DNA of 64,000 bases from RHKX01 sp963839535 (GTDB taxonomy: Bacteria; Actinomycetota; Thermoleophilia; Solirubrobacterales; 70-9). The notes under the pieces are model-generated. The model worked only from the letters and a program-made list of their open reading frames with translations, was not told the DNA's origin and did no database searches. The stretch lies in assembly GCA_963839535.1 (NCBI GenBank), contig CAWIVF010000001.1, positions 132,832 to 196,831 on the forward strand. Reading direction: 5' to 3'. Position 1 is the stretch's first letter. Every line of letters starts with the position of its first letter. This document shows, one piece after another, positions 10,315 to 22,133 of this stretch. The position numbers and the translations under genes were made by a program.

Positions 10315-10400
10315 CGGCCGGGGAGTATTGCAGTCGCGGCCTCCGCACTCGCCACTTCGCCGAACCGTCGCACCAACTTCTTTTCAGGTATCTCCAAAAA

Positions 10401-10421
10401 CGAATTGAGGTGCTAAATTCG
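10401..10421. promoter_or_regulatory. inverted repeat in divergent promoter region
   Basis: The 168-base space between the divergent starts at 10314 and 10483 is locally AT-rich and holds the inverted repeat CGAATT (10401-10406) / AATTCG (10416-10421). It could be an operator. I see no convincing -35/-10 pair. Confidence 0.25.
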
Positions 10422-10482
10422 GCGCCGAGCAATTCATCTTGGTCGGCCGGGTGGGCCAGTCGATCGCAGGGAGCTAAGGAGA

Positions 10483-13400
10483 GTGACCGTGATCACCACC
10501 AGCCGCAGGTCGTCGTTCGTTCGTGTCTTGATCGTCTCGGGCATCGCCCTGGGAGTACTGGCGCCGTCCGCGTCGGCCGTCGATCCGCCGCCGCTCGGCG
10601 ACCCGTTCGACCACTTCGCGGGGCGCAAGTCGATCGGCCAGGAGGGCGTGATCACCCTCGGCGACGGGACGACGAACACCCTGCTGAACCTGCGACGCCT
10701 GACGCTGAGGCAGGAGCAACCCGCGGGCGACCCCGCGCCGCCGAAGGTGACGGTGAACCCGCCGAGCTCACGGATGAGGACAGCGAGCACACCGAGGCCG
10801 TTGAGGACGAGCCGATCGGGTATACGGAGGGCGATCTCGACCAGATCGTGACGAGCGAGGGCGCCCTGCACTCCGCCCTCGAGCCGGGACTCCTCGTCGC
10901 CGGTGAGGGCATCACGTCGGCGGCCGGCTGCTCGGGCGGCGGCTTCTGCCTGACCTGGCTGCGGCCGTCATACGACGGGGATCACGTGTTCGACACCTTC
11001 GCCGACGCAAGGCAGCTGGCCGCCGGCTTCGGGAGCGGCAACGACCCCTTGGACGGAACCGACATCGCGGTCGCGACCGGGACCTTCAGCGCAGCCGAGG
11101 GACCCTCCGTCGCGGTCGCCTGGGTCGCCGGGACTGACGCCGCTCCGGCGGTCCACTTCGCCCACTTCGTCGCCCAGCGGGACGCGAACGGGAGGGTCAC
11201 CGGGCTGCAGCTCGACGGGGCCGTCCAGAACCTCGGCGCCGACTACGACGACGCCGTCTTCGGGCCGACGAGCCCCGCACTGGCCGTCGGCGACTTCGCA
11301 GGGACCGGACTGGATCAGGCGGCCGTCGTCTGGGGCGGACCGCGGACCGTGAGCACCGACGAGAGGATCTCGGCGACCCTCCTCGGAGACGGCGCGGGGG
11401 CGGGCCTGCAGTCGATCATCGCCACGCAGACCTTCGACGCCCTGGGGAACGACGCTCGGATCACCAACGCCGAGGACGGCCAGGTCGGCCCGGGCGCCGT
11501 GGCGCAGCACGACATCCGCGACAACGATCAGCCGATCGATCGCCTGATCGTCGGCCCCGGGGTCTCGCACAACTTCCACCTGTATCGCCTGGACGTCGGC
11601 GCCACGTTCACCCCGCAGCAGCTCACCGGCCCGAAGGTCTTCCCGCCGATCGAGCAGGCCTACCTGACCGCGAACTCGAAGCTGGAGTCCCTCGGCGACC
11701 TCGACGGGGACGGCCTCGACGAGCTCCTCGCGAGCCCATTCACGCGCTTCAACGACCCCAACACCGTCCCGGCGAAAACCTCTGCGGAGTACAACCTCGA
11801 GGATTGCCACAACACCGCGCCGAGCAGTGCGGGCGAGTCGAGATCCTCGACTTCGCCTCGGCGCATCCCGCGCTCGGAACGACGTTCACCGTCGACTCGT
11901 TCGCCTCCTGGGTCGGACGGATCGAAGGCGCCGTCGTCGACGCGCGCCCGACCAAGGACCAGCGGATCGTGCCGCCGCCGGGCTCGGTCGACGTCGCCAG
12001 CCTCCCCAGGTGGCGGTCACCGGCTTCACCAGGCCCCCTGTGGAGCTCTCTGTCTGGGCACCGCCGAGCCGCTCCTGACCCTGGCGTCGATCGACGACGA
12101 CGAGCTCATCGCCGAGTCGGGCACCGGCCTCCCTGGGCGATGACGTCAACCCACCGACGCGCTCGCACGGCCAGCCGCGAGTCGCACCGATGGCCCTCGA
12201 CGGCAGGGTCGAGCTGGGAGACCCGGTCCAGGACGGGTACAGCTCACTGGAGCCGTCGGTGGTGCTGAACGCTCCGCCGACCCACTTCGACATCCTCGGC
12301 GACAAGGCCTACGACCCGAACTTCTCGTTACGCCGGCAACCAGAACAGGGTCCTGCGCCTTCGAGTAGGAGTAAGAGCACGCCAGCTCGACCTCGACCGA
12401 GGTGAGCACCGAGTCGAGCGAGGACTGGGGCGTGAGCAGCACGGTCAACGTGGAGGCCGACTTCGGCGTCGCGCAGCTCAGCGCCGAGGTCCGCGCCGGC
12501 TACGGAGAGAACTTCACCAAGGTGAACGGCTCATCCGGAGCGAGACCGTGACGGTCAACGTGAAGGCGCGCAACACGGACAAGATCTATGCGATGCGGCG
12601 GGCGTACGACACGCTCGAGTACCCGCTCTACCAGCCCGGTCGAGGCCGAGCCCGACGAGTACCTCCTCGCCAGCACCCCGCACACGCTCTCGCGGCGCTG
12701 GATCGACTCCTCCTCCCCGGAGGCCCTCGAGCTCGGCGTCAACCACCAGCCGGGCAACATCCTCAGCTATCCCGAGGACCTCTCCGAGGCCGAGAACCCG
12801 TTCATCTCCCCGACGACGGGACCGACGACGTCACGAAGACGACCTTCGGCAAGGACGAGTTCGAGCTCTCCGACAGCAGCGACTACAGCTACTCGCTGAC
12901 CAAGAGCAAGGTCGACGCCGACCGCCTCGTCGGCGAAGACGTGGAACGTCGGAGCGACGATCAGCGGCGGCGGCGGCCTCGGTTCCTTCGTCAACGTCAG
13001 CGCCGAGGTCAGCGGCGACTACTCGGCGTCCGACATCTCGACGGTGTCGACGACGATCGGCGAGGACACGCTGCTCGCCTCGACGATGGGCGGGATCGAC
13101 GAGAGCTTCGGCGAGACCGCCTACACCGTGAAGCCGTTCGCCTACTGGACCGACAACGCCGCGCTCGTGCTCGACTACGCGGTCGAGCCCTCGATCGCTC
13201 CGGCCGGCGCGCCGAAGACCTGGTGGCAGCTGGACTACGGGGTCGAGCCGGACCTGACCCTGAACCTCCCGCGCCTCCTGGACTTCGAGGAGCAGGCCGG
13301 CATCTCGACCGACGCGGCGCGGTTCATCTCCCCCGGCGTCACGGTGCTGCAGGGGCCCTGCGCGAACCCGCGCCGCTCGACCCGGAGTACCCGGGCCCGG

Positions 13401-14895
13401 CAAGCCGCTCTGCCTCGTGGCCCAGGTCGAGAACTACAGCCTCAAGGACGGGACCACCGACACGCGCGTCGAGTTCTACGACGCCGACCCCGACCTCGGC
13501 GGCAAGCTGATCGGCCACGACGACGTGCCGGCGGTCGCGGCCCGCGAGCACCAGACCGCTCCGCTCGACTGGACGCCGGGCCTCAAGTACGCCGGCACCA
13601 CGCCGAGGATCTTCGCCAAGGTCGAGGCCGACGACACCGTGCGCGAGATCCACGAGGAGAACAACAAGGGCTTCCGCTCCTACGCGCCCTGCCCGAGCTG
13701 AACCCCGCGCTCCACCCGGCGAGGACGTCTTCGCCGAGGCCGGCGACGAGAGGACGCTCCTCGTCGAGTGGAACACCCCGGCCAACCTCGCCGCGCACAC
13801 GTGGCTCGTCCGCGCCTACCCCGATGACGGCGGCGCGCCGACCGACGTCACCGTCGCCGGCAACCTCACCTCGGCCTCGCTGCCGGTCCCCGAGGCCGGC
13901 CGCTACCGGGTCGTCGTCTTCGCGGTGCAGGGAGGCACCGCTCCGCGGCGTCTCATCCGGCTGAGCCGGTCGAGGTCGGGGGCGTGGTCGGCGCGACCTC
14001 GGTCGAGTTCCTCGACGCCCCCGAGGAGGGCGGCTACACCGGCTCCTCGGTCGAGATCTCCTTCGCGACTCCGGAGGACGCGGAGACGAACTGCATCGTC
14101 GACGGGCAGTCCCGGCCGTGCCGCTCCCCGCTGCGCCTCGGCGGCCTCGCCGCCGGCAGCCACACGATTCAGATCGAGGCGATCTCGTCGCGGCGCCACC
14201 GCGACCACCGATCTGATCGCCTGGACGGTCGACGACATCGCCCCGGCCGCCCGCTGCTGCCGCTCTCGCGGTTGACGGCGACGAGTCGCAGCCCCTCACC
14301 TACCGGGGCAGCGACGAGGGCGGATCGGACCTCGCCAGCTACGAGGTGCGGATCAGGCGCGCGCCCACCATGGCAACTTCTCGCCCGACCCCGTCGTCCT
14401 CGACCGGACCAACGAGCTGCTGCGCGAGCGCAGCCCTCGACGTCAGCCCCGGGCAAGACGGCTGCGTCGCCGTCCGCGCCCTCGACGGCACCGGCAACCT
14501 CTCGGCGTGGAACGAGGAGAGCTGCACCACCCGCGAGATCGACCAGTCGGCGTTCAAGCGGGACGGGGGCTGGCAGCAGCTCCGCGGCGAGGGCTTCTCC
14601 GACGGCCACGCGCTCAAGGCGGGACGCCCCGGCTCCTCGCTCCCCTACGAGCTCGGCCGGACGGCAAGGTGCGGGTCTTCGCCGTCCGCTGCCACGCCTG
14701 CGGGAGGCTCGCCATCGAGGTCGACGGGCGCCGCACGAAGGTGATCGACCTCGGGAAGACGAAGCCGGGCCGGGCGGAGATCGCGTCCTACGACGCGCAC
14801 TGGATCCGCCGGCACGAGGGCAAGCTGCGCCTGGTCGCGCTCGGCGGCGGCCGCGTCATCGTCGACGGAGTGGGGGCCTGGCGAACCACGGGTAG
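10483..14895 (+). CDS. giant secreted FG-GAP/CARDB-like protein (many frameshifts)
   Basis: Starts at GTG 10483 behind AAGGAG. The signal peptide ends near LGVLAPSASAVDPP. About 1,470 codons are spread over all three frames, with breaks near 10740, 11835, 12010, 12050, 12325, 12535, 12640, 12825, 12945, 13375, 13725, 13945 and later. Recognisable parts: FG-GAP/VCBS-like segments (AVGDFAGTGLDQAAVVWGGP; LGDLDGDGLDELLASPF) near 11280-11740; a CARDB-like region at 13400-13690 (CLVAQVENYSLKDGT); Ig/fibronectin-like modules at 13720-14220; and a C-terminal domain ending near GVGAWRTTG. It is likely a secreted or surface beta-propeller protein. The stop at 14895 assumes the last shift. Confidence 0.55.
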
Positions 14896-14900
14896 GCCTG

Positions 14901-15763
14901 ATGGCCTTGGCGCCGTGTTCCACGTCGCCCGGCCGCCTTCCTCATCGCCCTCGCCGGGGCCTGGGCGTTGCTCGCCGCCCCGGCCTCGGCGGCGAAGCCC
15001 CTCAATTACGTCGGCATGGGCGACTCCTACAGCGCCGCCTCCGGCGTGCAGCCGCCGGACCCGAGGCCTCGCCCGACTGCCTGCGCTCGTCGCGCAACTA
15101 CCCGCACCTCATCGCCGCCGCGATCGGCGCCGCTCTGACCAACGTGACCTGCGGCGCCGCCGATACGGATGACTTCTTCGAGCCCCAGTACGACGACGTG
15201 CCGCCGCAGCTCGACGCCTCTCGAAGCGGACCGGCTGGTCACGCTGACGATCGGCGGCAACGACAGCAGCGTCTTCATCAACACGATCACCAGCTGCGGG
15301 ACCGCGGGGCTTTCGACCGGTGGCATGGGCAGCCCCTGCAAGGACCAGTACGGCTCCTCGTTCGCGGACACGATCCGGGAGAAGACCTTCCCGGCTCTCG
15401 TCAAGACCCTGAAGGCGATCCACCCTCGGGCTAAACGGGCCAAGGTCGCCATCCTCGGCTACCCCTGGATCATGCCCGAGACGAAGGGGTGCTTCACGCA
15501 GATGCCGGTCGCGGAGGGGGACGTCCGCTACGTGCACCACATCCAGTGGGTCCTCAACCATTCAGTCCGCAAGGCCGCCAGGCGGACCGGTACCCGCTAC
15601 ATCAACTTCAACCGGGCCTCCGAGGGCCACGACGCCTGCAAGCCCATCGGAGTCCGCTGGATCGAGCCCGTCATCGGCACGACCAATCCGGTGGTCGTCC
15701 ATCCCAACGCCCTCGGCGAGGCCGAGATGGCGGACCGGGTCACCGAAGCTGCGCCTGGGCTGA
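14901..15763 (+). CDS. secreted SGNH-family lipase/esterase (frameshifted)
   Basis: SGNH hydrolase blocks are clear: block I VGMGDSYSAASG with the catalytic Ser, block III TIGGNDSSVF, and block V VVHPNALGEAEMA with the catalytic His. The leader AFLIALAGAWALLAAPASA shows export. Breaks lie near 14935 and 15050, and near 15225 an extra T splits LDAS from LEADRL. The current frame runs on to 15873, but removing one base at about 15745-15760 exposes TGA at 15761-15763, the expected end for the family. It follows the FG-GAP protein by 5 bases. Confidence 0.75.
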
Positions 15764-17146
15764 CCGCCCAGTCGGCGGGGACGTCGGCGCCGCCCTCCGC
15801 GGACCAGCGCGGGCCGAAGCGCCCCAGGGTCGGGCTCGGCACGAGCTTGCCGGCGACGACCGCCTCGCCCTGAGCGAAGTCGGCGGCGAGGTCCAGCATC
15901 GGGGTCGGCACGAACGAGAACGTCTCGGCGAGCAGCGCGAGGTCCGAGCGCGAGTTCATCCGCATGAGGACGAGGTTGTCGCACTGGGAGATCACGTTCT
16001 CGTGGACCTTCTGGTCGTTGGGTCGCGACGAAGAGGACGAGCCCGAACTTGCGGCCCTCGCCGGCGATGCGCACCGCGTGCTCGGTCGCCAGCGCCGTGA
16101 GGCGATCTCCGGCGCGGCCGGGCAGACGTTGTGCGCCTCGTCGATCACGATCAGGATCGGCTCGCGGCCGTGCGGCGCCGCCACAGCGCCGCGAGCGCCG
16201 CCTCCGCCGCGATCGCCTGCTCCTCCCGGGTCTCGAGCGAGCCCAGGTCCACGACCACGCACCGCGGGCCGCCCGGCGCCATCAGATCCCCGAGCGCCTC
16301 CTCGTCGGCGCCGGACCAGATCCGCCAGGCGTCGATTCCGAGGTTGCGGGCCCGCAGGCCGAGCGAGCGGAACGGCTCGGGGCTCTCGTAGAGCCCGTCC
16401 ACGATCTCCGGATCGGGCGGCCGGCCGGTCCTTCGCCTGGTCTCCAGGGCCTCGGTCAGCGCGCCGTACTCGTCCCGGTCGGCGATCGGGTCCAGGCGGA
16501 ACACGGCCGCCTGCTCGTCGCGGTCGAAGTCCCGGAAGCGAACATGCAGACGGTCCGCGCCGGTGCCCAGGGCGCTGCGCACCTCGACGTCCCGCGCCGC
16601 CTCGGCGTAGGCGTCACGCACGCCCGGCTCGGTGCCGGGTCGCGGCTCTCCCAGCCGGACGAAATCGGAGTTCGGGTCGAGCACCACGATCCGCAGCGAG
16701 GTCTGCAGAAGCAGGCGCTCGAGGATCGTCCCGAGCGCATAGGTCTTGCCCGACCCCGATTGCCCGCAGAGGAACGAGTGGCGGTCGAAGCCGCCGGCGT
16801 CGAGATCGAGCGGCACCCCGGGGAGCTGCAGCTCACCGACCCTGAGCGCCGCGCGGTCCGGCCGGTGCTCCTCGAGCCACCGGGCGACCTCGTCCGCCTC
16901 GGCCGGCCGGACGGCCGCCTCGCCGAGGCGCTCGCCCAGGCGTTCGAGGAGGCGCCCCTCGGCGAGCACGAGGCTCCGGTCCGCCGGATCGATCCTGAGG
17001 CCGGTGACCTGACCGAGCCGGTCGCCGCCGACGACGACGTAGGTGCCGACGCGGACGTCGAGTGCGGCCACCGGCAGGTCGAACTCGAACCGCCGGCCGT
17101 CGAGCGAGACGGCCGAGCGCGTGCCGGTCTCCGGGGTCCTGACCAC
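15740..17146 (-). CDS. HerA/DUF853-like P-loop ATPase (frameshifted)
   Basis: Walker A GQSGSGKTYALG near residue 130 and Walker B ILIVIDEAHNV identify a HerA/FtsK-clade ATPase; the later LVLFVATQRPNDQKVHENV and CDNLVLMRMNS are typical of HerA-like helicase/translocase proteins. The N-terminal beta-barrel (VGTYVVVGGDRLGQVTGL) is also typical. The frame breaks near 16160 and 16090. The reading frame now runs on to 15597; the same single extra base that affects the convergent SGNH gene would restore a stop at 15740. No NurA partner is visible nearby, so the cellular role is open. Confidence 0.75.
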
Positions 17147-17250
17147 GAACCGAGGCTACGAACGACCCGTCCGGGCGGCAAGGACGCAGGCACCACCCTG
17201 CCGCGGGAGGCGACACCTGCGGGCGGGCGCCCTCGGCGCCCAGCGGGCCT

Positions 17251-18012
17251 CTACGGCCGCTCGGCGAAGAGGCTCAGCGCGTAGCGGCCCGCGGGGTGCT
17301 CCCGGGCCTTCGCGACCATCGCGGCGGTGTGCGCGGGGAGGACGTCGGGCTGGGGGAGGGGGGTGCCGTAGACGGGCGGGACCACGACCGCGGCCGACAG
17401 CGAGGCGAAGGTGAGGTCGGCTGCGGTGAAGCGGTCCCCGCACAGATGACTGCGGCCGTCCGCGAGCAGGCCGGCGACGAAGTCGAACTCCTCCCACACG
17501 GCCGCCTCGTCGGCGGTCTCGATGCCCGGCGTGATCGCGAGCTCACGCCGCGCCCAGCGGACGGCGAGCGGCCAGCCGAGCCGCAGGGCCCGGTCCTCCC
17601 AGCGGGGCACGCCCTGGTTGTTGTAGCGGAGCATCAGCTCGGGCTGGGCGAGCATGTGGACGTAGATCAGCCGCCGCGCGGTTGGCCCGAGCCCGTCGTC
17701 GAACCGGCGCGTCAGCTCCTCGACCGCGGATCGCTCCGCCGCGTCCTGCGGGACCAGGCGATCCTCCGGCGGCGTCCGCTCGTCGACCCAGGCGAGGATC
17801 TCCTCGGACTCGCCGAGCGGGCCCTCCGGCGTGACCAGGACGGGGACGGTTCCGGAGCCACCGGCGCGCCGCGAGGCGAACCGGTGGATGCCCTGGACGT
17901 GGCGCTCCTCGCGGTAGGGGATACCCGCCCGCTCGAGCGCCCAGCGGGCCTTCTCGCAGTAATGGCTGATCGGGATCGTGAGGAGCCGCAGATCTCCGCT
18001 CGCGCGCGCCAC
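17251..18012 (-). CDS. glutathione S-transferase-like protein
   Basis: An intact 253-residue protein. The N-terminal thioredoxin-like half reads LLTIPISHYCEKARWALERAGI with a SHYCEKA active-site region, then GTVPVLVTPEGPLGESEEIL (cis-Pro and substrate-binding loop). The C-terminal half is helical, with LCGDRFTAADLTFASL, the N-capping box of GST_C. Actinobacteria often lack glutathione, so the true thiol partner is unclear. The start is 61 bases from the divergent CocE-type gene. Confidence 0.85.
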   Translation of the reverse strand: MARASGDLRLLTIPISHYCEKARWALERAGIPYREERHVQGIHRFASRRAGGSGTVPVLVTPEGPLGESEEILAWVDERTPPEDRLVPQDAAERSAVEELTRRFDDGLGPTARRLIYVHMLAQPELMLRYNNQGVPRWEDRALRLGWPLAVRWARRELAITPGIETADEAAVWEEFDFVAGLLADGRSHLCGDRFTAADLTFASLSAAVVVPPVYGTPLPQPDVLPAHTAAMVAKAREHPAGRYALSLFAERP

Positions 18013-18073
18013 GGGGCGAGCATAAGAGGGAGACCTGTCATGCCGGTATCTGCCGACGGCTAGGGTCAGCGCG

Positions 18074-20309
18074 GTGAGGTCGAGGAGAGCTCTTTCGGTG
18101 CGTGGCGGCTTGCTGTCCGGATTGGCCGCCGTCGCGGCGCTGGCGCTGCCGTCCGCCGCCGCGGCCCAGGCCGAGGACGACCTCGTCGCTCGTGGCAGCG
18201 TCGAGCAGGTTCAGGTCACCGGCGCTGAGCCGGGTGCGACGGTGAAGCTCTCGCGCGGGGGCGAGCTCGTCGACAAGCAGGACGCCGGCGAGCTGGGCGG
18301 GGTCGTCTTCCGCAAGGTCGAGCCCGGCCGCGGCTACACCGTCCGAGCGGGGGGCGAGACCCGCAAGGTCGAGGTCCTGACCGACCGTTCGAAGCCGCCG
18401 ACCAAGAAGCTCTACGGCCAGGATCTCCCCGCCGGCGGCTACGGGTACCTGCGCACCCGCGACGGCACGAAGCTCGCGATCAACGTCCACCTGCCCGGCC
18501 CCGCCGAGGACGGCCCCTACCCGACGCTCGTCGAGTACTCCGGGTACGGCTACGCCAGGCCGGGGGGCCCCGAGAGCGGGATCCAGCCGATCGCCGGCGT
18601 GCTCGGCTACGCGGTCGTCGACGTGAACATGCGCGGGACCGGCTGCTCCGGCGGCGCCTTCGACTACTTCGAGACCCTGCAGTCCCTCGACGGCTACGAC
18701 GTCATCGAGACCGTCGCCCGCCAGCCCTGGGTCCAGGGCGACAAGGTCGGGATGCTCGGCATCTCCTACGGCGGCATCAGCCAGCTCTTCGTCGCCGCGA
18801 CCCGGCCGCCGAGCCTCGCGGCGATCACGCCCCTGTCGGTGATCGACAACACGCAGACGACGCTCTACCCGGGCGGGATCCTGAACACGGGCTTCGCGCT
18901 CGAGTGGGCGCAGGATCGGGTCGACGAGGCGCAGGCGGCCTCGCCGACGACCGGTCAGCCCTGGGCGTGGCAGCGGATCCAGGAGGGCGACGAGACCTGC
19001 GAGGCCAACCAGGACCTGCACCCCGAGGCCATCAACCTGCTGAAGAAGACGCGCCGCAACTCCTACTACCGCCCCAGGGTCGCCGATCCGCTCAACCCGA
19101 CGACCTTCGTCGACGAGATCGACGTGCCGGTGTTCCTCGCCTGCCAGTGGACCGACGAGCAGACGGGCGGCCACTGCCCGGAGCTCGTCGAGCACTTCAC
19201 CGGCACGAAGCGCAAGTGGTTCACGTTCACGAACGGGACCCACATCGACTCGCTCGATCCCGAGACCTTCAACCGCTGGTACGACTTCCTCCAGATATAC
19301 GTGGCGAAGGAGCGACCCGACCTCCCGCCGGGGGCGAAGGCCGCCGCTCCCGTGATCTACCAGTCCGCGATGGGGATCAGCGGGATCACCCTCCCGGACG
19401 ATCCGATCCAGGATCAGCCCGACTACGAGTCGGCTCGCGCCGCGTTCGAGGATCTGGCCCCGGTCCGGATCCTCTACGACAACGGTGACGGCGACGACCC
19501 GGGCGAGCCCTACCCCGGCTTCGAGCGCTCCTACGGGAGCATCCCGCCGAAGGGCACGATCGCCCGCTCCTGGTACCTCGCCGACGACGGCAAGCTGGCC
19601 CGCCGGGCATCGGGCCGGGGCGCCGACGAGTTCACCTGGGACCCCGACGCCCGCCCGCCGACCGACTTCACCGGCAACACCAGCTCCGGCGGGCTCTGGA
19701 CCGCGACCCCCGACTACGACTGGACGCAGAACCCGGAGGGCAAGGCGCTCTCCTACGTCTCCTCGGCTTTCGGGGAGGACACCACCGTGCTCGGCGCCGG
19801 CCGGGTCGAGCTCTGGGTCCGGTCGAAGGCATCGAACGTCGACCTGCAGGCGACGATCACCGAGGTCAGGCCCGACGGCAAGGAGACCTTCGTGCAGGGC
19901 GGCTGGCTGCGGACCGAGCGCGCGCGAGCTCGACCGGCGCAAGAGCACCCTGCTCGAGCCGGTGCCGAGCCTGCGGAAGCGCGACGCCAAGACGCTCCCC
20001 GACGGCCGCTGGGTGAAGGTCCCGATCCCGCTCTACTACCAGGGGCACGTCTACCGCGAGGGCTCTCGCGTCCGGGTGATCATCTCGGCGCCGGGCGGGG
20101 ACCAGCCGATCTGGGCCTTCGCCGAGGCGAGCCCGGACAACACGCCTTGGGTGGCGGTCGCGCACGCGCGCAAGCAGCGCTCGCGGCTCGTGCTGCCGGT
20201 CGTTCCCGGCGAGGGCGCCCCGACCGACCTGCCGCCGTGTCCCGCCCTGCGAGGCGAGCCCTGCCGCGACTACGTGCCCTACGCCAACGAGAAGTTCAAG
20301 GACGGATGA
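18074..20309 (+). CDS. secreted CocE/NonD (X-Pro dipeptidyl-peptidase S15) family hydrolase (frameshifted)
   Basis: Signal peptide at residues 1-32 (ends LPSAAAAQA), then an extra N-terminal domain, then an alpha/beta-hydrolase with NMRGTGCSGG and nucleophile elbow LGISYGGIS; NGTHIDSLDP carries a probable catalytic His. The C-terminal jelly-roll domain (LGAGRVELWVRSKA, later VRVIISAPGGDQP) is typical of the family. The frame breaks once near 19915 (RTER / ELDRRKS) and resumes in another frame to the stop at 20309. Likely an exported acylase, esterase or peptidase; substrate unknown. Confidence 0.85.
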
Positions 20310-20389
20310 GGTGCGCCGGCCCCTGCTGCGCAAGCCGCCGCTGGGGCCTAACCGGGACGCCCGTGTGCCGGATGCGTCACACTCCGGTA

Positions 20390-22080
20390 ATGAGTAGCCG
20401 TCGTCTCCTGGGAGGAGCGCTCTCCGTCGTCTGCGCGATGGCCATGACGGCCGCACCGGCCGAGGCCAAGCCGAAGTACCTCGAGGCCGCCAGCTACCCG
20501 GGCATGACGACCTTCCAGTGCCGGACGGGCGCGATCCCGATCCACCCGGGGCAGAACCTCAACGACGTCGCCGGCTGACGAAGACCTGCCCGAACGCGGC
20601 GAAGGTCAGCGGCCCGGTCGACGCCGAGCATCTTCGACACCGGATCCGACGCCGAGGGCTACGTCACCCGCTTCAAGCCGAGCATGGTCGAGATCCTCCC
20701 GAACGGCAAGCTCGTCACCCCGAGCGTCTGGGACCTCCACCTCCACCACGTCGTCTGGCTCGCCCCGGAGGGCGGCGGGCCGACGTTCGCCTCCGGCGAG
20801 GAGAAGACGATCCCGAAGTTCCCGCAGGGCTATGGCCTCAAGGTCGACGCCGACGCCAACTGGGGCATCAACCAGATGATCCACGACCTCGGCTCCACTC
20901 CGGGCCGGCAGGTCTACATCACGTGGGAGATCGACTGGGTCCCCGAGACGACCCCGGCGCGGACCGACATCAGCCGACACGCAGATCCAGTGGCTCGACG
21001 TCGCCGGCAAGCACATCTACCCGGTCTTCGACGCCGAGCGGGGCTTCGACCGCAACGGCGACGGCAAGTACGTCTTCCCCGATGAGGTGCCCACCTCTCC
21101 CTCCGAGCCGGGCTACGAGGAGCGCGAGAACGTCAGCGACACCCGCCGCTGGGTGGTCCCGGCACCGGGGGCGACGCTCGTCTTCGGCGCCGGCCACCTC
21201 CACCCGGGCGGCCTCAGCGTCGACCTGCGGGTGGCCCGCGACGGCCCCGATGCGGGGACCGCCGACGGCGACGACCCCGCCGAGGTCCGCAAGCTCTTCC
21301 ACTCCGGCGCGCGCTACTACGAGCCCGCCGGTGCGGTGAGCTGGGACGTCTCGATGGAGGCGACGCGCACGAACTGGCGGATCAGCCTGGAGCCGGGCGA
21401 CACCGTCTCGATCAACACGACCTACAAGGTGAAGCGCGCCTCCTGGTACGAGTCGATGGGCATCCTGCCCCTCGCCTGGACCAAGGCCGACGACCCGAAG
21501 GCCAAGGACCCGTTCGACGACGCGGCCGCGGTCGAGGCGATGTACGACAAGGGCGGCATCCTCACCCACGGCCGGCTGCCCGAGAACATCGATCGCAAGG
21601 CCCGCAACGACCTGAACCTCCCCGACCCGCGCGACCTGCGCGCCGCCGGGCCGGTCCCCGAGGGCGGGGTCGGCATCCGCAGCTTCTACTTCCTCGACGG
21701 CGGCTTCTCGGTGGTCCGCGGCTTCCCGGCGAGCGAGATGCGCCCGCCCGTCATCCAGCGACGGCGAGACCGTGACCTTCACCAACTTCGACGCCCAGCC
21801 GGGCCAGCCGCAGACCGAGCAGGCCTGGCACAGCATCACCTCCTGTCGCGCGCCCTGCAACCGCGGCTCGGGCATCGGCTACCCGCTGGCGAACGGGCCG
21901 ATCAAGTTCGACTCCGGCCAGCTCGGCTACGGCACGGGCACCAGCGCCGGGGTGACCACCCAGAGCGACACCTTCACGACGCCGCCGCTGACCGCGGGCA
22001 AGAAGGAAAAGGCGAAGACCTACACGTACTTCTGCCGGATCCACCCGTTCATGCGGGGCTCGGTCCGGGTCAAGAAGTAG
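20390..22080 (+). CDS. secreted protein with C-terminal cupredoxin domain (frameshifted)
   Basis: Signal peptide from ATG 20390 (MSSRRLLGGAL to PAEAKPKY); ATG 20372 is an in-frame alternative. The central part has HLHHVVWLAPEGGGP and FGAGHLHPGGLSVDL, which tentatively recall the SURNod19-type domain. The last ~100 residues look like a plastocyanin-type cupredoxin: VTFTNFDAQPG, EQAWHSITSC, and YFCRIHPFMRGSVRV, giving His, Cys, His and Met ligands of a type-1 copper site. Frame breaks lie near 20575, 20625, 20975 and 21760. It ends 53 bases before the FAD-Rieske gene, so an exported redox role is plausible. Confidence 0.65.
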
Positions 22081-22133
22081 AGCCCGCCGCGTCCGCGCGC
22101 TGGTTACGGGGGCGGCGTCGCGGGGCATGCCCC

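Noticed and set aside
18038..19990. A 650-codon minus-strand open frame opposite the CocE-type gene
   Set aside because: No motif, and biased composition. The plus-strand hydrolase is unambiguous.
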